This document shows, piece by piece, positions 34,675-45,480 of a stretch of 64,000 nucleotides of DNA. The position numbers and the translations under genes were made by a program. This DNA comes from Budorcas taxicolor. Its lineage: Eukaryota; Chordata; Mammalia; Artiodactyla; Bovidae. The notes beneath the pieces were generated by a model that ran no database searches, was not told the origin of the DNA, and saw nothing but the letters and a program-made list of their open reading frames with translations. How positions within the stretch are numbered: the stretch's first letter is position 1; each line of letters opens with the position of its first letter. The stretch lies in contig NC_068933.1 of NCBI RefSeq assembly GCF_023091745.1, positions 21,084,001-21,148,000 on the forward strand, read 5' to 3'.

Positions 34675-34875
34675 TGGAGTATATCAGTGGTGCTGTAGTA
34701 AAGAATCCACCTGCCAATGCAGGAGACGAGAGTTCGATCCTGGCTTGGGAAGATCCCCTGGAGGAGGAAATGGCAACCCACTCCAGTATTCTTGGAAAAT
34801 CCCAAGAACAGAGGAGTCTGGCGGGCTACTGTCCATGGGGTCACAAAGAGCTGGATACGACTGAGCATGCACACA
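34675..34875 (+). mobile_element. Bov-tA SINE
   Basis: Forward copy with a diverged head ('cagtggtgctgtagtaaag'), 'gagttcgatcctggcttgg', 'ggcaacccactccagtatt', a short internal deletion near 34792, and the end 'gatacgactgagcatg'. Confidence 0.88.
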
Positions 34876-35393
34876 CTCATTTGCCTCTAATCGGTAATCT
34901 CCCTGTAACTTACCTTCCGTAAGACTGAGACACAAAGGAAAACGCCTATAAACGTCCAGAAAGACATCTTCAATGTTCACTTTTATATTTTTGAAGACAG
35001 ATGAAGCAAAGGGAAACTACTTTATCTTTGCTTAGTATATCCCAGGGTACCACTAAGGGATTTGCATATGAAATATTGTTTAATCCTTTGATGTGTCTAC
35101 AATATTATCTGATCTTACAGACCAGGAAATTGAGGGTCCTAGAGGCTAATGAACACAGCCAATCTAGATAATGAAAGTCATCCTAGATTCTTCCTTCTAC
35201 TTTCCTCCAGGTACACACAATTAGGTCGTATCTATTTTCATCTCCTCAGCAAGTTGTTAACCCCTATTCTCCTATTCTGCTAGCTAGATGTTATCTTACT
35301 TCATCTTGTGTAATGCAATAGCTTCCTATCTGTTCTTTCTAAATCCAGTCTTCATCTGCAAACCGACCACTAAAAGTATTGATAGAGTTGTTT
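34876..35393. other. Unassigned non-coding DNA
   Basis: Nothing recognisable. Confidence 0.5.
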
Positions 35394-35588
35394 TTGTTTG
35401 GTCACCAAGTCACGTCTGACTGTTTGTGACCCTGTGGACTGTAGCGTGCCAGGCTCCTCTGTCCATGGAACTTCCTAGTCAAAAGTACTGGAGTGGGTTG
35501 CCATTTCCTCTTGCAAGGGATCTTCCTGGCCCAGAGAAAGAACCCACTTCTCTGGCACTACAGGCAGATTCTTTACCTCTGGGCCACT
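35394..35588 (-). mobile_element. Bov-tA SINE
   Basis: Reverse-orientation copy: 'gtcacgtctgactgtttgtg', 'gtgccaggctcctctgtcc', 'ggagtgggttgccatttcc', with head 'attctttacctctgggcc'. Confidence 0.9.
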
Positions 35589-36769
35589 ATTTAAAATACA
35601 AATCATAAAAATGTCATTTCCTTTCCTACATCTCTGTAATATCAAGCTCAGTCTTCTACACATGGCATACTTCCACACGCAGATTCCAAAAGGCTCTTTA
35701 CAACTACTCTCTCATATTGCACGCTTCAATAAAAGAGAAATGTCAGTAGTTCTTGTTCAATACTACTTTAAAATCCTTGCCCTGGTGTTCACTATCTGCA
35801 GCTCCCTTTCTACTAACTCTGTGCTTAGACACCTCTTACTCTTCCTTTTAGATGTCATCCTCTCCAGGAAGACACTGATCTTTTTAGACGAGTGTTCCTC
35901 CCATATATTTTCATAGCATCCTGTGAATAGCTCTACAATCATATTTATTGGTTGTACCAAATTATTCTTCAGAAAAACTCTTTCTATATAATTGAAAATC
36001 CATGTTATTGAGAAACGTGCAGTTAGGGATGTAAAACTATTATTCAATGTGATTATACTTTCATAAATCTATCATGATTTTTATTAGGAGTCTCTCTAGG
36101 TTTAATAAATTGAGGACTCTGACTACCTTCTGACTACCTGAATAAAAATGTCAGTAACTCATATAATCAATAAATCATTGGTTCCCTTACATAACTAAAA
36201 ACCCAAGTTATTTTAATTTTTATAATTATGGAAACATTGTATGAATTAAAAAATATTGAAATGTCTTTGATTCTTCATTTTTTCCAAGTTATATTTAAGG
36301 TAAAACTGAATATCTAAATTGGAATGGATAAGATTGCTTCTCTAACTGAATCTAAGATTGGGAATCAACAGGTCTGTTTGTCTCCTAGGGTCACTCATGG
36401 AGAATTTTCAGGAAAACCTAGGATTCCACAGCATGCTGCTTGAGAATCATTGATATATTGAAACCTTATCATGTTCTGTTTCAAATACAATGCATTTAAA
36501 AATAATTTTGTCTTATTTTCTAAATATTGCCTTTATTTTATAAGTTTGATACACGTTTCATGTAAACTCAGCCTTATCTTCTTAAAAAAAAATTGTATGG
36601 TGAAGTAGGAGGCTCCAGGCCGTTGTTCCCACATGAAGACTCTAAATGAACAATAATAAATGGACTAAAACACCTTTATGAGGGCTCTAGATACCAGTTA
36701 AAAAGCTGCAGCTTTTTTTTTATTCCCAAGAGAATATACATAGTAGCTGAAAACCACAAGAAAAAACAC
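35589..36769. other. Unassigned non-coding DNA
   Basis: AT-rich sequence without a recognised gene or repeat. The last 100-150 bases may already belong to the flank of the following L1. Confidence 0.5.
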
Positions 36770-39700
36770 ACATATATTTATTTATCACAAGTCCTTCCTA
36801 TTAGCAGTAACTTAACATGTAAGTGGATTTAAGTTCTCAGTCAGAAACTAAACATTCAGTAAATGAATTACAAAAACAGAATTTAACTAAATGCTTTCTA
36901 TAGGGAGTCACCTGACACCTAAGGATACACATAGGTTGAAAGTGAAAGGGCAGAAAATGATATTTCATGCAAACATTAACCAAAAGAGAGCAGGGGAGGC
37001 TATACAAATATCAGACAACATGGACTTATGGTCAAACACTGTTACAATAGACTGGACATGATATAATGAAAAGGGGACACTTAACAAACAGGATATAACA
37101 ATTATAACTCTGTATGTATCAAACATTAGAGTTTCTAAATATATGAGGCAAACATTGAGATAATTGAAGGGAGAAATAGACAGCAACACAATAATAGTAA
37201 GAGAGTTTAATGCTACACTTTCAAAATAGATAGAATAATCAGACAGAAGATTGATAAGAAAATCGATTTGACAAATTCAGTCTCAACAGACATATACAGA
37301 ACACTTCACAAAACATCAGAATACAGTCTTCTCAAGTGCACAGGAAATATTCTTCAAGACACTAAAACATGTAAGCTTTCCTTCCTGATCACAATGCATT
37401 GAAACTAGAAATCAATGGGAGAAATAAAACTGAAAAATCCATGAATATGTGGAAATTATACAATACACACTCAAACAATAACTGGGTGAAAGGAGAAATC
37501 ACAAAGGAAATTAGAAAATATCTTGAGACAAATGATATGAAACATATCAAAACATAAAATGCAATGACTGCAGTGCCAAGAGGGAAATTTATAACTGCAA
37601 ATGATTACATTAAGAATTAATAAAGGTCTCAAATCAACAAACTAGCTTTACATCTTAAAATAGTTGTGAAGAAAAAAACTAAGCCCAGAGCTTTTAGAGG
37701 AAGGGCATAATAAATAATAGAGCTAAGATGAATAAAATAGAAAAAGTATAAACAACAGAGAAAAAATAACAAAAACAAGGAGTCATTTTTTGAAAATATC
37801 TACAAACATTTAACTACATTAACTAAGAAAAAAAGCAGACTAAAATAAATCAGAAATTAAAGATAGTGCCTTTACAGTTGATTTTTTAGAGAAATGTAAA
37901 GGATCATAAGGAAATACTATGAAATAACATATGCCAAATTAAATAACCTAGATGAAGCTTATAAATAAGAATTACTACTAATCCTCCCCAAACTCTCCCA
38001 ATAAATTGAAGTGGAGAATATTTACAATCACATTCTATGAAGCTAGAGTTATCCTCTAAAGCCCAAAAGGGCTTCCTTGGTGGCACAGTGGTAAAGAATT
38101 CACCTGCAAATGCAGGAGATGAAAGAGGCATAGGTTCAATCCCTCAGTCGGGAAGATCCCCTGCAATAGGAAATAGCAACCCAGTCTAGTATTCTTGCCT
38201 GGAAAATTGCATGGACAGAGGAGCCTGCATGGCAGGCTATATAGCTCATGGGATTACAAAGAGTTGAACACTACTGAGTGACTGAGCACAAAGTCAGAAG
38301 AGAGTCTACAACAAAATCCCTATGAACAAATGATGCAAAAATCCTCAACAAAAATACTAGCAAACTGAACTCAATAACCCATTAAAAGGATTATACACCA
38401 TGATGAGTGGGATTTATTGACAGAACGCAAGGATAGGTCAACATATAAAAATCAATCAATGAAATTACCACATTAAGAGAATAATTTAAAAAAGATCACC
38501 TCAATTGATGTAAATAAAGCATTTGACAAAATTCAACAGTATTCCATGATAAGAGTGCTCAACAAACTAGCAATAGAAAGAAACTACTTCAACATAGTAA
38601 ATGCCATATATTAAAAGTCTACCACTAACATCATACTCAATGGTGAAAGACTGAAAGCTTTCAGGAAGAATATACAGATCTTTGTTTTTGCCACTTCTAT
38701 TCTACATAATATTTGGAGGTCCTAACCAGAACAATTAGAGAAGAAAAAAATGTATTCTAAATTGGAAAAGCATTAAAATTATTTCTATTCATAGATAACA
38801 TTGCCTTACATGTAGAAAATCCAAGATCACACACACACAAACTGTTAGAACTAATAAATAAATTCAACAAAGTAACAGAGTTCAAAGTTAACACACTTGA
38901 ATTCACTATATTTTTGTACACTAGCAATGAGCAATCTTAAAAGGAAATTAAGAGAAGACATCCATTTATAATATCAAAAATAATAAATTACTGAAGAATA
39001 AGCTTTAGCCAACAAACAAAAGACTTGTACACTGAAAACTACAAACTTTGCTGAAAGACATCACAAATGTAAAGACATTATATGCTCATGGATTAGAAAG
39101 CTTAATACTGTCAACTTGTTGATACTTTCAAAAGTAACCCACAGATTTAATGCAATCCATAATAAAATGCCAATGGCCTTTTTCATAGACATGAAAAAAT
39201 CTATTCTAAATTTCATATGCCATCCAAAGATACCCTGAGTAGCCAAAACAATCTAGAAAAAGATGTATAAAGTTGAGAGTTTCGCATTTCCTGAATCCAA
39301 AATTTATTACAGATCTACAGTAATCAAAAAAGTGTGGAACTAACATAAAGACAGACATACGGAACAATAGAATAAAATTAAGAGCTTAGATAAAGCCTCA
39401 CATACGTGGTCAAGAGCTGTCTTGGCAAGGGTGCCAAAATCATTCAGCAGGAAAGGGCAGTCATTTCAACAAGTAGTTCTAGGAAAATGAGATATAAATG
39501 TGGGGAAAAAAATTTATCTCTTATCTTATATAAAAATTAACCAAAAACTGAATCAAAGATGCAAAGGTAAAATCTAAAACTATAAAACTCTTGGAAAAAC
39601 ATAGGAGAAAGCTTCATGACATTGGATTTTTAATGATTTCTTGGATATGACACAAAAGCACAGGCAACAAAGGTGAAAATACATAAACTGGACTGCATCA

Positions 39701-40685
39701 AAACAAAACAAAACAAAAAATCTGTGAATCAAAGGTCCATCAACAGAGTGGAAAGGAAATCTATAGAATGGGAGACATATTTGCTTCCATATAACTCCTG
39801 TACCTGACAAGGAGTTAATATCCTGAATATATATAGAACTTCTATAACTCAACAACAACAAAAGCAAATATCCCTTGTAAAAAATTATCAACTGATTTTT
39901 TTTTTCCTCTGAAAAAGACATACAAATGGTCAACAAGCATATGAAAAGATGCTCAGGGTTACTAATCATTATGGAAATACAAATCAAAATCACAATGAAT
40001 ATTACTTCACTTCTATTTGCATAACTGCTATTAAAAAAAACAGAAAATAACAAATGTTGACAAGGATGTGGGATAATTGAACATTTGTGTACTGCTGGAA
40101 ATGTAAAATTGTGCTGCTGCTATTGAAAAGTTACGGCAGTTCTTCAAAAAATTAAAAATAGAGTTATTGTATGACCTAGCAATTCCATTTCTGGATTGTA
40201 TGGAAAGGAACTGAAAGAGATATTTGCAAAGCTTTCTTCACAGAAGCATTAGATACAACATCCAAAAGGAAAGAGCTACCCAAGTTTCCACTGATGGACA
40301 AAATGTGTTATATACACATGAAGACTATTATTCATCCTTAAAAAGGAAGGGGATTCTGACACCTGGTACAATATGGATGAAACCTGAGGACATTAAACTG
40401 AGCTAAAAAAGCCAGTCACACAGAAATATTATATGATTTCACTTATATGAGTTATCTAGTATAGTCAAATTATCAGAAACAAAATGCAAAATGGGGGTTT
40501 CCTGAGGCTACACAAGGGGAAAATGAAGAGCTGTTCTAAACAGGTATAGGTTTATCAACATGAAAAGGTTCTGCAAATCTGTTGTAACAATGTGAATATA
40601 CTAAACACTATCGAACTACACACTTAAAAATTATCAAGATGGTAAATTTAAAATGTATATTTTATCACAATAAAATTAAGATGTA
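36770..40685 (+). mobile_element. Old L1 (L1MA-like): ORF2 and 3' UTR, decayed
   Basis: Nearly all of ORF2 plus the 3' end of an old mammalian L1 is present. The endonuclease region begins near 36780 ('ggttgaaagtgaaagggcag', 'accaaaagagagcagggg', 'caacacaataatagtaagag'). The RT region follows (38400-38900: 'gattatacaccatgatgag', 'gcatttgacaaaattcaaca'; the FADD-equivalent near 38793 is degenerate). The C-terminal part runs 39000-40400, and the 3' end is 'atcacaataaaattaag'. The frame is broken throughout by stops and indels. One Bov-tA SINE splits it at 38069-38293. ORF1 and the 5' UTR are missing. Confidence 0.85.
38060..38293 (+). mobile_element. Bov-tA SINE inside L1
   Basis: Forward copy beginning 'gggcttccttggtggcaca' at 38069, with 'ggttcaatccctcagtcgg' and 'gagcctgcatggcaggcta', where a short insertion repeats 'gcaggcta'. 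The approximate duplication is 'agcccaaaa' (38060-38068) / 'agcacaaag' (38285-38293). Confidence 0.88.
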
Positions 40686-40921
40686 TAAATCCACAGCCTA
40701 TATTAAACAATATGTCAGAAATAACTATTTGTATATCTTGCAAATAATTTACTATAATTTATAAAATTCCTTAGCAATATTTAACAGTCACTATGATTTC
40801 ATAGAGACTTGGAGGTATGCAATATATCTTTGTTTTCAAATTTCTGAATCTCCATTTCAACAGGGAAATCTATACAATTGTTTTTCAGACACTGGGGGCT
40901 TCTTTATGGCCATTTGAATTT

Positions 40922-41320
40922 GGCAGTTCAGTCACTCACTCGTGTCCAACTCTTTGCGACCCCATGGACCGAAGCACGCCAGACTTCCCTGTCCTTCACC
41001 ATCACCTGGACCTTGCTCAAACTCATGTCCATTGAGTCGGGGATGCCATCCAACCATCTCATCCTCTGTCATCCCCTTCTCCTCCTGCCTTCAATCTTTC
41101 CCAGCATCAGGGTCTTTTCCAGTAAGTTGGCTCTTTGCATAAGGTGGCCAAAGTATTGGGATTTCAGCTTCATCATCAGTCCTTCCAATGAATATTCAGG
41201 ATTGATTTCCTTTAGGATGGACTGGTTGGATCTCCTTGCAGTCCAAGGGACTCTCAAGAGTCTTCCCCAACATCATAGTTCAAAAGCATCAGTTCTTCAG
41301 TGCTCAGCCTTCTTTACCAC
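40922..41320 (-). mobile_element. BovB LINE, 5'-truncated tail
   Basis: Minus-strand tail from 'cagttcagtcactcactcg' to 'cagtgctcagccttcttta'. On the minus strand, 41069-41257 still reads [23 protein letters not shown] codons. The copy is about 400 bp. Confidence 0.92.
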
Positions 41321-42010
41321 ATTCTACATTCTAGTTATTTTTCTGTATTCATTATTTGCACTTATTCAAACCGACATACTGTTTTGAATGCCTATCCTAG
41401 CTTTCTCACCTTAAAAAAAAATTTTTTTTTTTGGCTTGTCTATACTCACTTGTCACTTCAAAATTTGACTTTGAACTTACTAGAAAATTTTTCTCTGCAT
41501 GTGACTAACTGTAACCCACGTGTTTGTCCTTAGGTTCTTTATAGCTTTATTTAGAACATCTTCACTTTTCCATTTAGATGAAAATATCCTGATTCCTCTT
41601 CACACATATGGTCTGAAACCTAGCATTTTTTTTTTTTTTTTTTTTGCCACTAACTCTTAGGAATCTCATTGGCAGTACATTTTCCCTAGTTCCATTTTAT
41701 TCTGGTATCCTATTCATGCTGAATTCTCTGGCTGTTAAGTATTTCACCTGGTGTTATGCTCTCACTCTGCTAAGTGGAGGCAGATGAGCAAGGATGTATT
41801 TCTTTGATTTTCACAAAATCACAGTCACAAAGCAGTTTCATAAAGCAGATTTTAGAACTAACTTATAGGTAAGTCACGCCCAACCAATTTAAAGTGAAGA
41901 TTCATTATTGCTCTTCTTAAAACTCCTTTGGGTGTTTCTGTTAAATGGAATTTACTTTGAGATAAATTTCCTTACATCCTTTCTGGTCTTTCTGCCTTCT
42001 CAAGTTCTCA
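41321..42010. other. Unassigned AT-rich DNA with poly-T tracts
   Basis: No gene recognised. T runs at about 41420-41433 and 41625-41645 may be A-tails of decayed minus-strand retroelements, but nothing upstream of them is identifiable. Confidence 0.5.
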
Positions 42011-42150
42011 TACCTTCAGGGAGAAGGAAATGGCAATCCACTCCAGTATTCTTGCCTGGAAAATCCCATAGACAGAGGAGCCTGGTGGGCTGCAGACCAT
42101 GGGGTCGCAGAGTCGGGCACGACTGAGCAACTAACACACGTACCTTCAGG
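42011..42150 (+). mobile_element. Truncated Bov-A/Bov-tA SINE with perfect 10-bp TSD
   Basis: The 3' part of a ruminant SINE, 42021-42140: 'gagaaggaaatggcaatcc', 'cagaggagcctggtgggc', 'gggcacgactgagcaac'. It is flanked by 'taccttcagg' at 42011-42020 and 42141-42150. Confidence 0.92.
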
Positions 42151-42679
42151 CCGAATCCTACAAGCACTTCCTCTAAAAATTTTTCCCAACGTCTGATTTT
42201 AGTCATAATTTTAAAAATACTGAAGTACTATATAATATATAGAAAACAGCATAGTTCTTTAAAGTATAGCTCAATAGGTTACCAGGAAAGGAACACATCT
42301 GTGTGACCACCACTTAAGGGAAAAACCAAAATGTAATCAGTCCCTGAAAGCCCTCATTATATTCAAGTTCCCCACCCTTCCTCCTCCCCTGTGGAAGATT
42401 TATCCGTTTATTTACCCTTGTTACTTTGTCATACCGAAGTCACCACTTTGTATTCTGTTGTGTCTGGATTGATTTGGTCAATACTTTTGGTGAGATAATT
42501 CCATGCTTTTTTACAAAGTTGTAGTTCTTTCATTTTCTTTGTTGACCAGCTCTAGTTCTTTCATTTTCTTTGCTAAACATAATTTATTTAGTCATTACAC
42601 GGTTGATAGATATTAGGGTAGTTGCCACTTTAGAACTTTTATGAAGTCCACAGACACGTGGACATTCATTTTCATATCT

Positions 42680-43016
42680 TTTGGTGCATGTGAGTGAAGT
42701 GAAAGTCGCTCAGTTGTGTCCAACTCTTTGTGACCCCATGGACTATATAGTCCATGGAATTCTCCAGGCCAGAACACTGGAGTGGGTAATCTTTCCCTTC
42801 TCTAAGGGATCTTCCCAACCCAGGGATCAAACCCAGGTCTCCCACATTGCAGTCGGATTCTTTACCAGCTGAGTAACAGTGGAAGCCCAAGAATACTGGA
42901 GTGGGTAGCCTATCCCTTCTCCAGCAGATCTTCCCTACCCAGGAATTGAACTGAGGTCTCCTGCATTGCAGGTGGATTCTTTACCAACTGAGCTGTCAGG
43001 GAAGCCCTTTTTGTGC
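42680..43016 (-). mobile_element. Dimeric Bov-tA type SINE
   Basis: Reverse-orientation dimer: full unit at 42693-42888, extra tRNA-like head unit at 42889-43006 ending 'gctgtcagggaagccc'. The approximate duplication is 'ttttggtgcatg' / 'ttttgtgcaca'. The same head-plus-unit architecture occurs at 19.3, 51.2 and 57.6 kb. Confidence 0.9.
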
Positions 43017-43060
43017 ACATATGCATGCAATTCAGTTCAGAAATGGAATTCCTGGACCAG

Positions 43061-43246
43061 TTGGTATATATGGAGAAGGAGAAAAGGACATGAGATGGCT
43101 GGATGGCATCACTGATGCAATGGACATGAACTTGGTCAAACTTTGGGAGATGGTGAGGGACAGAGAGGCCTGGCATGTGGGTCCATGGGGTTGCAAAGAG
43201 TAGCACACGGCTGGGCAACTGAACAACAACAGCGACAACATGGTAT
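43061..43246 (+). mobile_element. BovB LINE tail, about 170 bp
   Basis: Very short 5'-truncated BovB: 'aaggacatgagatggctgg', 'gagggacagagaggcctgg', 'gtccatggggttgcaaag', end 'gaacaacaacagcgacaac'. The target repeat 'tggtat' appears on both sides. Confidence 0.85.
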
Positions 43247-43423
43247 GTACAGGTTCATATGTTTTAGCTAATACTAAACAGTTCCCAAAGCCATTGTACA
43301 AGTTTACTCCTGTCAATAATGGATGAGATTTCCAGTTGCTCTGCATTTCCCCAAACATCTTTATTTATTCTGGGGTGAGGGTGCATACAGTAGTATCTCT
43401 TTGTGGTTTTAATTTGTATATTC

Positions 43424-43841
43424 CTGATAACAAATGCTGAGGGCCGAAGAACTGATGCTTTTGAACTGTGGTGTTGAGAAGACTCTTGAGAGTCCCTTGG
43501 ACTGCAAGGAGATCCAACCAGTCCATTCTAAAGGAGATCAGTCCTGGGTGTTTATTGGAAGGACTGATGTTGAAGCTGAAACTCCAATACTTTGGCCACC
43601 TGATGCAAAGAGCTGACTCATTTGAAAAGACCCTGATGCTGGGAAAGATTGAGGGCAGGAGCAGAAGGGGACGACAGAGCATGAGACGGTTGGATGGCAT
43701 CACCAACTCGATGGACATGGGTTTGGCTGGACTCCGGCAACTGATAGTGGACAGGGAGGCCTGGCGTGCTACAGTTCATGGGGTCACAAAGAGTTGGACA
43801 CAACTGAGGAACTGAACTGACTGACTGACTGATAACGAATG
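43424..43841 (+). mobile_element. BovB LINE tail with 13-bp TSD
   Basis: The 43437-43828 copy starts 'ctgagggccgaagaactg' and ends in a (TGAC)n-like 'ctgactgactga'. Target repeats are 'ctgataacaaatg' (43424-43436) and 'ctgataacgaatg' (43829-43841), one mismatch. It still reads [20 protein letters not shown] in one frame, which is normal for the dead C-terminal tail. Confidence 0.93.
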
Positions 43842-43868
43842 AGGCTGAGTAGCTTTTCATGTATTTAT

Positions 43869-44166
43869 TGTCCACTTGTGGAGAAGGCAATGGCACCCCA
43901 CTGCAGTACTCTTGCCTGGAAAATCCCATGGATGGAGGAGCCTGGTGGGCTGTCGTCCATGTGGTCGCTAAGAGTCGGACATGACTGAGCAACTTCACTT
44001 TCACTTTTCACTTTCATGCATTGGAGAAGGAAATGGCAACCCACTCCAATGTTCTTGCCTGGAGAATCCCAGGAACTGGGGAGCCTGGTGGGCTGCCGTC
44101 TATGGGGTCACACAGAGTTGGACACGACTGACGTGACTTAGCAGCAGTAGCAGCACTGCCCACTTG
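43869..44166 (+). mobile_element. Bov-A2 dimeric SINE with TSD
   Basis: Near-consensus dimer: unit 1 from 'tggagaaggcaatggcacc', linker 'cacttttcactttcatgca', unit 2, then a 'gcagcagtagcagca' tail. Target repeats are 'tgtccacttg' (43869-43878) and 'tgcccacttg' (44157-44166). Confidence 0.94.
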
Positions 44167-44232
44167 GAGTGCCTGTTCCTGTCTCTTGTCCATGCCTCTA
44201 TCAGTGTGTCTGTTTTTTTCTTATTGATTTGT

Positions 44233-44327
44233 AGATCTTCCTGACCCAGGGTTCAAACTCACATCTCCTTTGCCTCCTGCATTGGCAGATGGATTCTTTA
44301 TCACTGTTCTACATAGGAAGCCCCATA
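44233..44327 (-). mobile_element. Bov-tA SINE head fragment
   Basis: Only the tRNA-derived head remains, in reverse: 'cttcctgacccagggttc', 'ctcctgcattggcagatg', ending 'aggaagcccc'. Confidence 0.78.
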
Positions 44328-44334
44328 TGGATCA

Positions 44335-44645
44335 GGGTAGGCCCTAAATCTAATGAGAATGTCCTTATAATAGAAAGGATATATAGAGGCAGAGAGAAGG
44401 CCATGTAAAACAGAGATAAAGATTGTAATGATGAAGCTATGAGCTAAGGAATGTCAAGAATTTCTGGGAGACATTAGAAGCTAAGAAATGGTGAGGGAGA
44501 TTCTTCCAGAGGGTCTTCAGATGGAGCATAGCCCTACTGATACCTTGACTTCACACTGCTGGACTGAGATAATAAATTTATGTTGGCAGAAGACACTAAG
44601 TTTGTGGTAATTTTTAAATGACAGTTCTAGGAAAATAATTCAGTT
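44335..44645 (+). mobile_element. MLT1-type (ERVL-MaLR) LTR, partial
   Basis: Order of phrases: 'atgagaatgtccttataat', 'ggcagagagaaggccatg', 'aagctatgagctaaggaatg', 'ctgagataataaatttatg', and a U5-like 'actaagtttgtggtaattt'. The 5' third is absent, perhaps removed at the adjoining SINE fragment. Confidence 0.7.
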
Positions 44646-44789
44646 TCTAAGAATGAGTTTGTATTTGTTTATATGTTGTGTTTTCTAGTTGGGATGTGAA
44701 GTTACCTCCTGAAACTATAATTTAATGATTTGTCAAATGTAATACATTCTAAGCCATTCTCTTCAAATATTTCTGATCTTTTACCTTTT

Positions 44790-45480
44790 TCCTCAATCTG
44801 GGACTCCAACTGCACATTGGTAAGACATTTTTACCATATCCATAGATGACTCAAATACTTCCTATCTTTTGCATCATTTCTGTTCTTTGTGTTTCACTCT
44901 GTATATGCTTATCTTATAAATCTTCCAGTTAACGTAATTTCTCTTCAGTTGTCTAACCTTCTACTAAACCTATCCATGAGCTTTTAATTTCAGTTTTTAC
45001 ATTTCTCAGTTTTGAGTTTACCCTTGGTTTGTTTTTATAGTTTTGTAGCTTTCAGTGCTCTGTCAAAATTCTTAATCACATATTTTAATCCCTTGGTTAT
45101 ATCAAGCAAGACTGTCTCAAAATCTGCATCTGCGTATAGATGCAATTATATGTCATGTTGTTGTTCCCTTTGGTTTTCACTAACACGATCTCATCATCTT
45201 ATATGCCTAGTATTTTTAATTGAGGGCTGAACATGGTACAAGAAAAAAAAATTGAAATAATTTGAGGCTCTTGTTGATGTAATCTTTCTCCAGAGAGGAA
45301 CAGAGTTTGTTTCTGGTTGACTGTTACTTGAGGGACAGTTGCAACATAATCTTAATCCAATCAATACTTGAAGTGATTGCTTCAAAATTAGCTTTAAATT
45401 TCTGCTTATTGAATTTCCAGATCTGTTTTTCTTAAACATCTGCCTTGTTGGGTTTACCAAAATCTTTTTGGTGACGCTAA
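44790..45480 (-). repeat. Old L1 3' UTR-like sequence
   Basis: Reverse-orientation phrases of an old L1 3' UTR: 'cttctactaaacctatccatg', 'tttttacatttctcag', 'gtaatctttctccagagagg', 'aacataatcttaatcc', 'aaacatctgccttgttggg'. It is diverged and the boundaries are approximate. Confidence 0.5.

Larger units (their letters stand above)
42190..44232 (-). mobile_element. Old L1 split by four later insertions
   Basis: Pieces of one old L1 in minus orientation: 42190-42692, 43007-43067, 43240-43436, 43829-43878 and 44157-44232. They read continuously as old L1: 'atttatttagtcattacac', then 'ttttgtgcacatatgcatg', 'aatggaattcctggaccag', then 'ctttgtggttttaatttg', then 'atgaggctgagtagctttt', then 'ttcttattgatttgtag'. 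The gaps are filled by a dimeric SINE, two BovB tails and a Bov-A2. Confidence 0.75.

Noticed and set aside
41625..41645. Poly-T run as a retroelement tail
   Set aside because: No identifiable element adjoins it. It may be simple slippage.
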